Notes under the pieces: model-generated | What the model was told of the DNA's origin: nothing | The model's input: only the letters and a program-made list of their open reading frames with translations | Databases searched by the model: none | Source of the DNA: Pseudomonadota bacterium | Lineage (GTDB): Bacteria > Pseudomonadota > Gammaproteobacteria > Burkholderiales > JABEVD01 | Length of the DNA: 64,000 nucleotides | Direction of reading: 5' to 3' | Assembly (NCBI GenBank): GCA_021802545.1 | Contig: JAJZRS010000007.1 | Coordinates: forward strand, 1 to 64,000 | In this document: positions 16,627 through 24,690 of the stretch, one piece after another | How positions within the stretch are numbered: the first letter of the stretch is position 1 | Layout: every line of letters starts with the position of its first letter | Position numbers and translations under genes: made by a program

Positions 16627-16701
16627 GGGCGATTAACTCAGCGGTAGAGTGCCACCTTCACACGGTGGAAGCCACTGGTTCGATCCCAGTATCGCCCACC
16701 A
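16627..16701 (+). tRNA. tRNA-Val (CAC)
   Basis: 75-base cloverleaf with encoded CCA. Acceptor arms GGGCGAT and ATCGCCC pair; the anticodon stem CCACC/GGTGG encloses TTCACAC, giving CAC. A TAGAAT hexamer at 16611-16616, inside the end of the preceding gene, is a likely -10. Confidence 0.95.
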
Positions 16702-17418
16702 TCACCTGGTGATCGCGTATTTCCAGCCCGTCAGCTTCGAAGTCGTGAAAACCGCATGCTTTGACGCATTGTCGTACACGTAGGACACTTCTCCCGAATC
16801 CCTTGCAAGCATTTCTTCGGCAGCCTTTTTCAGGGTTTCGCTGCCCAATTCCCGCGGATCGAGGAAATGGCGGTCGGTCTTGCTGTGCAAAGCGGTTCTT
16901 CCGTCCGGCACGAGTGCGAAAAAGGATGCGCCCTTGTCCAATGAAAGCATCTCCCCTATCCGCTCGGCCAGGGTATCGAGAAAAACCGAGGCGCCTACCG
17001 CCCCGACCGTTTTTCCCGCCCGCTCGACGGGAACGGCGATCACGGCTGAGCGCCTTCCGGTGCTCTTGCTGACGACGAGCGCGCCGATCACCTTCCTGCC
17101 GGAGGCGAGATCGGGGAAATAGTCCCTGTCAGAGAGCTTCATGCCCATGCGCCCCTTGTCGACGGTGTAATATGTGCCGTCGGGCAGCATGTACCAGAGA
17201 ACGATCCCTTTTTCAGATCGTTCGTACTCTTCGAGCAGGCTTTTCGCCTCATTCCATTTTCCCGATTTCGCCGCCCGGGTCGACGCAACGACCTCCAGTG
17301 TGCGCTCGATCGAACCCAGGCGAAGATCGGTGTAGGCGGCGAACGCGGAAAGCTGGCCGCCGTCCCGGGAAAATGCGATCCCCGGAAGAAGGAAAAGCAG
17401 AAACAATATCCTGATCAT
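16702..17418 (-). CDS. Secreted Cache-domain protein, unknown ligand
   Basis: 238 aa with a signal peptide (about residues 1-17, ending AFS) and then a double Cache/PDC-like sensor fold: DLRLGSIERTLEV helix, YMLPDGTYYTVDKG strand pair, SDRDYFPDLASGRKVIGALV pocket and a membrane-distal second half. Such domains bind small ligands in chemoreceptors and sensor kinases, but here no transmembrane or signalling domain follows. It may deliver a ligand to another sensor. The stop directly touches the CCA end of the convergent tRNA-Val. Confidence 0.7.
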   Translation of the reverse strand: MIRILFLLFLLPGIAFSRDGGQLSAFAAYTDLRLGSIERTLEVVASTRAAKSGKWNEAKSLLEEYERSEKGIVLWYMLPDGTYYTVDKGRMGMKLSDRDYFPDLASGRKVIGALVVSKSTGRRSAVIAVPVERAGKTVGAVGASVFLDTLAERIGEMLSLDKGASFFALVPDGRTALHSKTDRHFLDPRELGSETLKKAAEEMLARDSGEVSYVYDNASKHAVFTTSKLTGWKYAITR

Positions 17419-17463
17419 TTCTCCGCCCTCGTCTATGCGCTGATTTCAATTATAGATGCAGGC

Positions 17464-17492
17464 TTGACAGGGCAGGGGCTTGGGCATATAGG
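17464..17492 (+). promoter_or_regulatory. Sigma-70 promoter of the ADP-ribosylglycohydrolase-like gene
   Basis: Consensus TTGACA (17464-17469), a 17-base spacer, TATAGG (17487-17492), then an AGGAGAG ribosome site before the ATG at 17520. Confidence 0.75.
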
Positions 17493-17519
17493 TTGAAAAT
17501 CGGCATTTAGGAGAGAAGT

Positions 17520-18572
17520 ATGGAAGATAGGGCGGCAGGCGCTGTGATGGGCGCATTGATCGGGGACGCGCTCGGCCTGGGTTGCCACTGGTACTACGAT
17601 CTCGATGAGATGCGCAGGGATTTCGGTCCCTGGATAAGCGATTACACCACGCCGAAGCCTCACCGCTATCACGGCGGAATGAAAGCGGGCCAGCTTTCCC
17701 AGTCTGGGCTGATTCTCGTCATGCTGCTCGAATCGGTTGTCGAAAAAGGAGAATACGTCGAGGATGACTTCACGAGGCGGCTCGACGAAGAGCTCTTCCC
17801 CCGTATCGACGGCAGCCCGGTCAACGGTCCGGGAGGATACACCAGCCAGTCGATCAGGGAAGCCTACAGGCGCAGGGTCCTTCAGAAGAAAAGCTGGCGG
17901 GAGACGGGCGGGCATGCCGACACCACGGAAGCCGCAGAGCGCGCGATCGTCCTTGCGGCCAGATATGCCGGCAATCCGCGCAAAGTCGCATCCCATGTCT
18001 CGTCCAACTGCATCCTGACCCAGAGCGACGAAGCGATCGTCGCCATGACCACGGCCTACAATTGCGTCCTCTCCCTGCTCGTCTCCGGAGAGAAGCTCGA
18101 TCCGGAGATATCCGGCAAGCTGATGAGGCTCGTCCAGAAGAACGAGCTTCCCTTCCATTCCGTGATGCGGAAAGATTTCAAGCCGCCCAGATCAGGCGAC
18201 CCCGATCCTCCCCTTGCCGGAAGGTTCTCTTCTCCCGACGCTTTGCTCACGCCGCATTATTGCGCACTTGCCGCAACCGATCCAGGGATCAGGATAGAGC
18301 CCGCCTGGAAGGCATCCATCGTCTACGGGATGCCCTGCGCCATCTACCACCAGCTTCCAGCAGCCTATTATCTGGCTTCCCGCTTTTCAGGGGACTTCGA
18401 GTCGGCCGTCCTGCATGCGATCAACGGCGGCGGGCAGAACATGTCGCGCGCGATGCTGACCGGCGCGCTCGTCGGGGCCCAGGTCGGGCTTTCCGGGATT
18501 CCGGAGCGATTCGTGCAAGGGCTGGAAAACGGCGCAGATCTCGCCGCGTTGTCCATGAGGCTCGGGACCTAG
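17520..18572 (+). CDS. ADP-ribosylglycohydrolase-fold protein (J1-crystallin-like), metal motifs absent
   Basis: 350 aa with the all-helical ARH fold: AVMGALIGDALG at the start and a late INGGGQNMSRAMLTGALVGAQVG helix. Classical members remove ADP-ribose from proteins using two Mg ions bound by a TDDT motif and a late GDTDT motif. Here the first position reads GQLSQSGL and the second GGGQNMS, so the metal-binding aspartates are gone. It may be a non-hydrolytic binder or act on another substrate. It has its own consensus promoter and a good ribosome site, and ends 4 bases inside the end of convergent ovoA. Confidence 0.78.
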   Translation: MEDRAAGAVMGALIGDALGLGCHWYYDLDEMRRDFGPWISDYTTPKPHRYHGGMKAGQLSQSGLILVMLLESVVEKGEYVEDDFTRRLDEELFPRIDGSPVNGPGGYTSQSIREAYRRRVLQKKSWRETGGHADTTEAAERAIVLAARYAGNPRKVASHVSSNCILTQSDEAIVAMTTAYNCVLSLLVSGEKLDPEISGKLMRLVQKNELPFHSVMRKDFKPPRSGDPDPPLAGRFSSPDALLTPHYCALAATDPGIRIEPAWKASIVYGMPCAIYHQLPAAYYLASRFSGDFESAVLHAINGGGQNMSRAMLTGALVGAQVGLSGIPERFVQGLENGADLAALSMRLGT

Positions 18573-20638
18573 CTTGTCCTTTCCCAGATCGTCGCCTGAG
18601 AGATCGTGTGCTGATGCTTGCGCGCGGTTTCCCTGATGACGAAGGGCACGTCGACCGGCTCTCCGATCATTCTGAAATGCTTGCCCAATATTTCCTTCAA
18701 TGCATCGAGGGTGGTGAAATTCTCGCCGTCCTTCTTGAATCCGCCCAGCCATTCCTCCCTTGGCGTATGCTCTTCAAGCCAGGTATAAGGGGAAGCAATC
18801 AGCAGGATGCCTCCGGGATTGATCCGCTCGTGGACGGTGTCCAGGAATTTTTTCGGGCTGTAGAGCCGGTCGACGAGATTGGCCGCGAGGATGAGATCAT
18901 AATTCCTGAAATGCGGCTTCAGGTTGCAGGCGTCCCCCTGCCAGAATTCGACCTTTTTCCTGACATTTTCGAGACCGAGTTCGGAAAGGGAGACGCTCTT
19001 CCATGAAAGGAGCTCCCCTTCCTCCACGCAGGCATAGCGCAGCAAGCCTTCTTCTGCGAGCTGTGCGCCCAGCCCGATGAACCTGGCCGAGAAATCGATC
19101 CCGACGACATGATCGAAATGCTTCGCCAGCTCGAAGCTTGCGCGCCCAACCGCGCAGCCCAGATCGAGCGCCAGCTGCATCGGCTTGCCTTCCATCGCGG
19201 ATACGGCCAGCTCGCACAATGCCCTGGGGAAATTCGGCACATTGAAACGGCTTTCCCCGTAATGGAATTCGGCGTATTCGGAAATGAGCCTGTCCGTCTC
19301 GTAGCGAGAGGAAGGGACTTCGGGCTGGAAATCGGAAACCACATAGCGCAAGCCCGCATGCTGGAAGAAATGCCGTCGGAAAGCGTAGCGTGCGCTCGCC
19401 AACGCCTCGTTCCCGGTGGAAATCCAGGAGCCGCCCTTCATCAGGTTGTGCTGCCCGTCGAAGGTGGGCGTGGTGAAGTCGTCGTACAAGGGGTGGACCT
19501 TGAAGCCCTCGAAAGGATAGATCGGCGTACCCGTCCACTGCCAGACGTTGCCGGTCACGTCGAAAAGATATCCCTGTTTGAAGGCATTCACGGGGCACGA
19601 AGAGGCGTGATGGTCGAGATGGAGATTGGCATCAAGCGGCGAGGACAAATCGAGCAGGCGATACCATTCGTCCTCGGTCGGCAATCTGTAGGGAAGCCCG
19701 GTTTCCATGCGCTTCCAGCTGCAGAAAGCCATTGCTTCCAGGCAGTTCACCTCTGCAGGCCAGTCCCAGGCCATGGGAATCTCTTCGGTCAAGAGGCGCA
19801 GCTTCCATCCGGTTTCTGCTTTTATCCAGAAGGTCGGATGGGCCGCCTTGGCGTAATTTCTCCAGGCGAGTCCTTCCTCGCTCCAGAATCCTTCCTTTTC
19901 GTACCCGCCCGCATCGACGAATTCCAGATATTCGCCGTTCGAGACGAGATGGCGCCCTGCCCGGAACGATCCGATTTCTGCTTCGTGCCGGCCGTATTCG
20001 TTGTCCCATCCGTAGGTCTGGTCGCGCTTGCCGAGCAGCACGCATCCGCCCGGAATCTCGACCAGGCCGTTTTGCGGCGCATCCCCGCTCTGCCTGCAAG
20101 GCTGCCAGGCCGGATGGGGGCGGACATGCTTCAAATCGTGCTGGCGGATCAGAACCGAAGAAGTCTCCAGGTGGATGCGCTCGTGTTCGATGCCCATCAG
20201 GATCGGCCACCACGGGCTTTCCCAGTCGATCGGCAGATCGACGGGAAGCTTTCCCATCAGGTCGTCGACGAGGGCGCGCACCTTTTCCCTGTACCGCCTC
20301 ACTTCATCGACTTTCGGCCAGTCGTAATGGGCGTCGTTCAGATCGTCCCAGCTCATTTCGTCGACCCCGACGGCGAACATGGATTCGAGCCTGTGATCGA
20401 TCCGTCCGTCGATCAGTTTCGCGAGGATGAGCTTGTTGACGAAGAAGGTGGCGGTATGGCCGTAATAGAAGATGAGGGGATGCCGAAGCGGGATGGGCTT
20501 GGCGTAATAGGCTTCTTCGCCTTCAAGCACCTCGAACAGGGATTCGTAGAGGTCGCTCGTTTCGTGGAAATAACGCCTGATCTCTTCCCGCTTCTCTTCC
20601 CTGTCTTGCCCATCGAGATGCGGCATGCGCATTTTCAT
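18569..20638 (-). CDS. ovoA: Ovothiol synthase OvoA (5-histidylcysteine sulfoxide synthase / mercaptohistidine N-methyltransferase)
   Basis: 689-residue three-domain enzyme. Domain 1 (about 15-180) is DinB-like with the iron-binding HX3HXE motif at H152, H156 and E158 and an upstream histidine (H61). Domain 2 (about 190-440) is formylglycine-generating-enzyme/sulfatase-like. Domain 3 (about 460-689) is a class I methyltransferase with the S-adenosylmethionine motif LDLGCAVGR. In characterised OvoA these steps oxidatively join cysteine to histidine and later methylate 4-mercaptohistidine to ovothiol A. A separate PLP lyase is also needed and is not in this window. The start overlaps the cca stop by 4 bases. 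Confidence 0.9.
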   Translation of the reverse strand: MKMRMPHLDGQDREEKREEIRRYFHETSDLYESLFEVLEGEEAYYAKPIPLRHPLIFYYGHTATFFVNKLILAKLIDGRIDHRLESMFAVGVDEMSWDDLNDAHYDWPKVDEVRRYREKVRALVDDLMGKLPVDLPIDWESPWWPILMGIEHERIHLETSSVLIRQHDLKHVRPHPAWQPCRQSGDAPQNGLVEIPGGCVLLGKRDQTYGWDNEYGRHEAEIGSFRAGRHLVSNGEYLEFVDAGGYEKEGFWSEEGLAWRNYAKAAHPTFWIKAETGWKLRLLTEEIPMAWDWPAEVNCLEAMAFCSWKRMETGLPYRLPTEDEWYRLLDLSSPLDANLHLDHHASSCPVNAFKQGYLFDVTGNVWQWTGTPIYPFEGFKVHPLYDDFTTPTFDGQHNLMKGGSWISTGNEALASARYAFRRHFFQHAGLRYVVSDFQPEVPSSRYETDRLISEYAEFHYGESRFNVPNFPRALCELAVSAMEGKPMQLALDLGCAVGRASFELAKHFDHVVGIDFSARFIGLGAQLAEEGLLRYACVEEGELLSWKSVSLSELGLENVRKKVEFWQGDACNLKPHFRNYDLILAANLVDRLYSPKKFLDTVHERINPGGILLIASPYTWLEEHTPREEWLGGFKKDGENFTTLDALKEILGKHFRMIGEPVDVPFVIRETARKHQHTISQATIWERTS

Positions 20639-21840
20639 AATGCGGCCCCGATCGCTTCGATCCTTGCCTGCGCGATCCTTTCCCTGATTTCTATCGGCCC
20701 CTGCGATTTTTTCGCAATGGCCCCGGCATCGACCGAAAGGGCTGCGGAAAGCGCGATCTTCAGCCGCTCGGCCTGCGGATAGGGAGAATCATGATAGCCC
20801 GGCCTTCCCCTGAAATCCGAAGAACAGGCATCGAGGAAATCGGAGAAGCGCTCCGTCTTCCTGAATGCGTCCGTTCCCAGGAAAAGATCGTGGATCGCCT
20901 CAATCCCAAGCTCCATGGCATGATGGGCAGTCCCATGATGGCAAGCGGTTACTATCGCAAGATCCCTGCAGTCGTTGGGCACCCTGATCCGCTCGCAGAG
21001 ATCCTTGACCAGACCGATCCCCCGCTCTTCGTGCCCGGGGTGATGCGGCCACTCTTCCGGCGGAGTCGTGCCCTTCCCGAGATCGTGCGTCAATGCGGAA
21101 AAGCGCACTGCAAGGGAATAGTTTTTCGATGCCGCATGGTCGAGCACGAGCATGACGTGCAGCCCGGTATCGATCTCGGGATGATGGACGGGCGACTGGG
21201 GCACCCCGAAAAGCACGTCGATCTCCGGCAGGATGCGGCTCAATGCGCCGCATTCCTTCAATGCATAGAACATCCTGGAAGGCTTCGCCTCCATCAGCCC
21301 TCTTGCCAGCTCCTGCCAGACGCGCTCAGGAACGAGCGCCTCGACTTCGCCGTTGTGGACCATCTCGTTCATCAAGGACAGGGTCTCGTCTGCGATCCTG
21401 AAGCCGAAGCGCGCGGCGAAACGCGCAACCCTGAGCACCCGCACCGGGTCTTCGGAAAAGGCCGGGCTGATGTGGCGCAAGATTCCCGCTTCCAGGTCGG
21501 CTATCCCGCCGAAAGGATCAATGATGTTTCCTTCATCGTCCTTGGCAATGGCGTTGATGGTGAGATCGCGCCTGGCCAGATCGTCGTTCAGCGTCACTTC
21601 AGGGGCTGCGTAGATCTCGAAGCCGCGGTAGCCCTTCGCCGTCTTGCGCTCGGTTCTTGCAAGCGCATATTCTTCGTGCGTCTCGGGATGGAGAAAAACG
21701 GGAAAATCCTTGCCGACCGGGCGGAAACCCAAGCCGATCAATGCCTCGGGAGAGCTGCCGACGACGACATGGTCGCGGTCCTTGACGGGAAGGCCGAGCA
21801 GTTCGTCCCTCACCGCCCCGCCGACCGAATAGATCTTCAT
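20635..21840 (-). CDS. cca: Multifunctional CCA-adding tRNA nucleotidyltransferase
   Basis: Adds or repairs the 3' CCA of tRNAs; 401 aa from ATG 21840 (MKIYSVGGAVRDELLG). The nucleotidyltransferase head carries GGAVRD and DRD; an HD-type phosphohydrolase domain follows (LTHDLGKG and the HHPGHEERG region), as in gammaproteobacterial and betaproteobacterial bifunctional forms. It overlaps slt upstream and ovoA downstream by 4 bases each, so all three are probably on one transcript. Both tRNAs in this window already encode CCA, so its role may be repair. Confidence 0.95.
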   Translation of the reverse strand: MKIYSVGGAVRDELLGLPVKDRDHVVVGSSPEALIGLGFRPVGKDFPVFLHPETHEEYALARTERKTAKGYRGFEIYAAPEVTLNDDLARRDLTINAIAKDDEGNIIDPFGGIADLEAGILRHISPAFSEDPVRVLRVARFAARFGFRIADETLSLMNEMVHNGEVEALVPERVWQELARGLMEAKPSRMFYALKECGALSRILPEIDVLFGVPQSPVHHPEIDTGLHVMLVLDHAASKNYSLAVRFSALTHDLGKGTTPPEEWPHHPGHEERGIGLVKDLCERIRVPNDCRDLAIVTACHHGTAHHAMELGIEAIHDLFLGTDAFRKTERFSDFLDACSSDFRGRPGYHDSPYPQAERLKIALSAALSVDAGAIAKKSQGPIEIRERIAQARIEAIGAAL

Positions 21841-23759
21841 GGTTCCGTCTTGAAGCTGGCGATCACGCCGAGCCGCTTCTTGAGGGGGATTTCCTCCTGC
21901 CCGAAGTTGCTGGCGTAGTATTCGGTATTGCTCATCACCTTCTTCACATAGTCGCGCGTTTCGGTGAAAGGAATGGTCTCGACATAGATCGCCCCTTCCA
22001 TGGGCTTGCTGCCGATCCACTGCTTTGCCCTGACAGGACCCGCATTGTAGGCTGCAGAAGCCAGAACCGGCTGATTATCAAGGATAGTGAGCACATGCTT
22101 CAAGTAGTATGTTCCGAGACTGATGTTGGTCTCGACCTGGTTCACGAGCGAACGATGGAAATGCCTCAGGCCGAGCTTGGATGCGACCCAGCGCGCCGTC
22201 GCGGGCATCAGTTGCATCAGCCCTGAAGCGCCCACCCCGGAGTGCGCCACCGTGACGAAGCGGCTTTCCTGGCGAATCAGGCCGTATACCCAGGCTTCAT
22301 CCAGCCCGAGCTGCTGGGTCTGCTCGTGCATCACGTCGCGATAAGGCGCCAGAAAACGCAACCCGAAGTCGTTGATGCTCACGGTCTTCTCGGCCGTGTT
22401 GATGGCGCGGTCGTAAAGGCCCTGGCGCCTCGCAAGCTCCGCTGCGGCAAGCAGCTGCCTGTCGTCGAAACCCTTGATCGCCCAGATCCATTCGCTCGTC
22501 GCATCCAGGCGCAAGCCCATCGAATAGAGGAGGAGGGAGCGCTCGATTCCGGGCACGTTCTCGATTTCAGCGATCGCCCCTTCGCTCGCCTTGTAGTTGT
22601 CGGGGGGAAGGGAGGCCACCGTCCCCATTTCCTCCAGGGAGAGCTGTCCGTAGAAATTGCGCTCATGGCTCAGGGCGGCCAGTATGGCATTGGCTTCGCT
22701 GGTCTTGCCCATGGATTTCAGCGCGCGGGCCTTCCAGTAGCGCCACTCAGGCTTGCCTGCAGCGTCTTTCGACATGGCGGTGACGCTGGAAAGCACCTCG
22801 TTCCAGTTCTCTTCGCGGAGGGCGGCGCGCGCCTTCCATGCAAGTTCTTCGTCGTCGAGATGGCCGCCCGAGAACCATTGCAATGCGTCCGGCAGATGCT
22901 TCTTGGCCGCCTGCATGGCCAGCTTTCCCGAAACATAATCCTTGTCGGCCTGGTCGAACCGGCCGCTCAGCTCCGACCAGCGCGATTTCGCCTCTTCCGG
23001 ATCGGATTTGGCGACGCGCAATGCCGCGAAAATCGCGATTTCGCGCTCCGCACGGCTTCTTGGATCGCTGTCCTTCTTGAGGTAATGGAGCGGCCTCTCG
23101 TAGGCGCGAACCAGGGACTTGTCGCTCATTCTCGCGCGTTCAGGCAATAGATCGTTGATTTCGCGTGCCAGGGTGAGGTCACCCGAATCAAGGATCATCC
23201 TGATCCGCTTCCAGATGTCCTGCTCGCTGATTCCGTGCGATGCGATCAACGCATTGAAAAGCGGGCCGCAGCTCGACGGCTGCCCCTTTGGGCTGAACCA
23301 GAGCGATGCGGCCTCTTTCACCGCCCCGGAATCGCCCAGCTCTTCGCGCGCCTGGAGCCAGTCGCAATAGAGCTCAGTATTCGGGCTATCGACCGCAGGA
23401 TACTGATCGTAGAAGGTCTGCCAGTTGTCGGATTTGGCGAGCGCCTTCAGCCAGGCCTTGCGCAGACGCTCGGCAAGCAGGCTGCCCTTGTAGCGCCCGA
23501 GAAAGGATTCGACCGTGGCATCGCTCGTATCGGCCAGGTTCATGGAAAGCCGCCAATACTCGGCATAAGGCTCGAGAGGGCTTCCCTCCAGCTTGGGCGC
23601 ATAGGCTTCCAGCCTCACCGCGTCGCCGTTGGCGTAGGCCTCTCTTGCCGCCATGAAATTTTCGGCCAGATCCGAAGGAAGGCCAAGCTTGGGAAAAAGC
23701 AGCATGCACAAAGCCGCTGCCTTCAAAAATTCAATTGAAAGGGTTTTTAGCGCCCGCAT
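21837..23759 (-). CDS. slt: Soluble lytic murein transglycosylase
   Basis: Periplasmic peptidoglycan-cleaving enzyme of the Slt70 type, 640 aa. A signal peptide is at the N-terminus (positive MRALK, hydrophobic core to about 27). A long alpha-superhelical U/L region (about 60-450) is followed by the SLT catalytic domain (about 470-600), with the catalytic glutamate in RQESRF and the GLMQLMPATA signature. The chosen start overlaps the upstream J-domain gene by 29 bases; a later methionine would lose the charged n-region. Confidence 0.94.
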   Translation of the reverse strand: MRALKTLSIEFLKAAALCMLLFPKLGLPSDLAENFMAAREAYANGDAVRLEAYAPKLEGSPLEPYAEYWRLSMNLADTSDATVESFLGRYKGSLLAERLRKAWLKALAKSDNWQTFYDQYPAVDSPNTELYCDWLQAREELGDSGAVKEAASLWFSPKGQPSSCGPLFNALIASHGISEQDIWKRIRMILDSGDLTLAREINDLLPERARMSDKSLVRAYERPLHYLKKDSDPRSRAEREIAIFAALRVAKSDPEEAKSRWSELSGRFDQADKDYVSGKLAMQAAKKHLPDALQWFSGGHLDDEELAWKARAALREENWNEVLSSVTAMSKDAAGKPEWRYWKARALKSMGKTSEANAILAALSHERNFYGQLSLEEMGTVASLPPDNYKASEGAIAEIENVPGIERSLLLYSMGLRLDATSEWIWAIKGFDDRQLLAAAELARRQGLYDRAINTAEKTVSINDFGLRFLAPYRDVMHEQTQQLGLDEAWVYGLIRQESRFVTVAHSGVGASGLMQLMPATARWVASKLGLRHFHRSLVNQVETNISLGTYYLKHVLTILDNQPVLASAAYNAGPVRAKQWIGSKPMEGAIYVETIPFTETRDYVKKVMSNTEYYASNFGQEEIPLKKRLGVIASFKTEP

Positions 23760-24687
23760 TTTTCAGGATTTCGATCATCTTTGCATCAGCTCTGACTTTA
23801 GCATAAATCATGGCCGTATTGCCCTGGCTGTCCGTCAGGTTGACATCCGCCCCATGGCGGATCAGGAGCCTCGCCATCTTGACATCGTCGTTCTTCACGG
23901 CAATGATCAAGGGCACCTGATTGTTCCTGACCTGATTGGGATCCCATCCGTCTTTCAGCATGCTCTCGACCGCAACCGCATCTCCGCTCGATACTGCGCT
24001 TGCAAGGTCGGAATATTTTTCCTGCAGGACGGGCGCAGGCTGCACGGCGGGCTTGGGCACGGGAACCGGCTTGGGCGCAACTGTTTCGGCCGGCTCACGG
24101 GAGGGAGCAGGTTTCAAGACAGGCCTGGAAGGCGGCTTGACCACAGGTTTGGGCATCTCGACCGGGGCAGGTCTCAAGACCGGCTTGGGCTCACTGGGTA
24201 CAGGCGGCTTAGGCATCTCGACAGGCTCAGGTACGGGAGGCGCTTCAACCATGGGCTTTTTTTCTGGAACCGGCGCGGGTACCTTGATTGCAACCTGCTG
24301 CGGCGCACTGGTTTCATGCCTTTTCCCGAAGATGAAAAAGGCTGCACCTGCAACCAGAAGGAGAATGAAGGTCCCTCCCGCGTAAATCATCCTTTTGTCG
24401 AAAGGCCGCTCCTCCGCTTCCTGCCGAGTGGTCTCTTCACTTGCAGCTTCCTCCTCTAGCGCAGGCATCTCCTCCATGGCAAGCATGGCGTCATAGGCCA
24501 GCCTGGAGGATGGATCGGAAAGGGTCTCGTAGGCATGGTTGATGAGCTTGAGCTGGTTTTCGGCGTCAGGATTATCCGGATTCTTGTCCGGATGATATCG
24601 CTGGACCAGGCTCTTGTAGGCTGCCCTGATCACCGAAACGCTCGCGTTTCGGCTAACCTCGAGAACGTCGTATAGCGTCTGTTTCAC
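23731..24687 (-). CDS. J-domain / transmembrane / proline-rich / ankyrin fusion protein
   Basis: 318-residue protein of unusual architecture. Residues 4-66 form a DnaJ-type J domain with the HPD motif at 32-34, which would stimulate an Hsp70 ATPase. An acidic linker follows (70-95), then one membrane segment (about 100-120). Residues 136-222 are a proline/valine/lysine-rich spacer like that of TonB, long enough to reach into the periplasm. Residues 225-314 are ankyrin-type repeats (ARLLIRHGADVNLTDSQGNTA). The J domain would face the cytosol and the ankyrins the periplasm. It sits between ilvA (3-base gap) and slt (29-base overlap). Domain calls are secure; function is unknown. Confidence 0.85.
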   Translation of the reverse strand: MKQTLYDVLEVSRNASVSVIRAAYKSLVQRYHPDKNPDNPDAENQLKLINHAYETLSDPSSRLAYDAMLAMEEMPALEEEAASEETTRQEAEERPFDKRMIYAGGTFILLLVAGAAFFIFGKRHETSAPQQVAIKVPAPVPEKKPMVEAPPVPEPVEMPKPPVPSEPKPVLRPAPVEMPKPVVKPPSRPVLKPAPSREPAETVAPKPVPVPKPAVQPAPVLQEKYSDLASAVSSGDAVAVESMLKDGWDPNQVRNNQVPLIIAVKNDDVKMARLLIRHGADVNLTDSQGNTAMIYAKVRADAKMIEILKNAGAKNPFN

Positions 24688-24690
24688 GGC

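Noticed and set aside
23990-24300. Repetitive proline-codon DNA that could look like a tandem repeat array
   Set aside because: It is the coding sequence of the proline-rich spacer of the J-domain/ankyrin protein.
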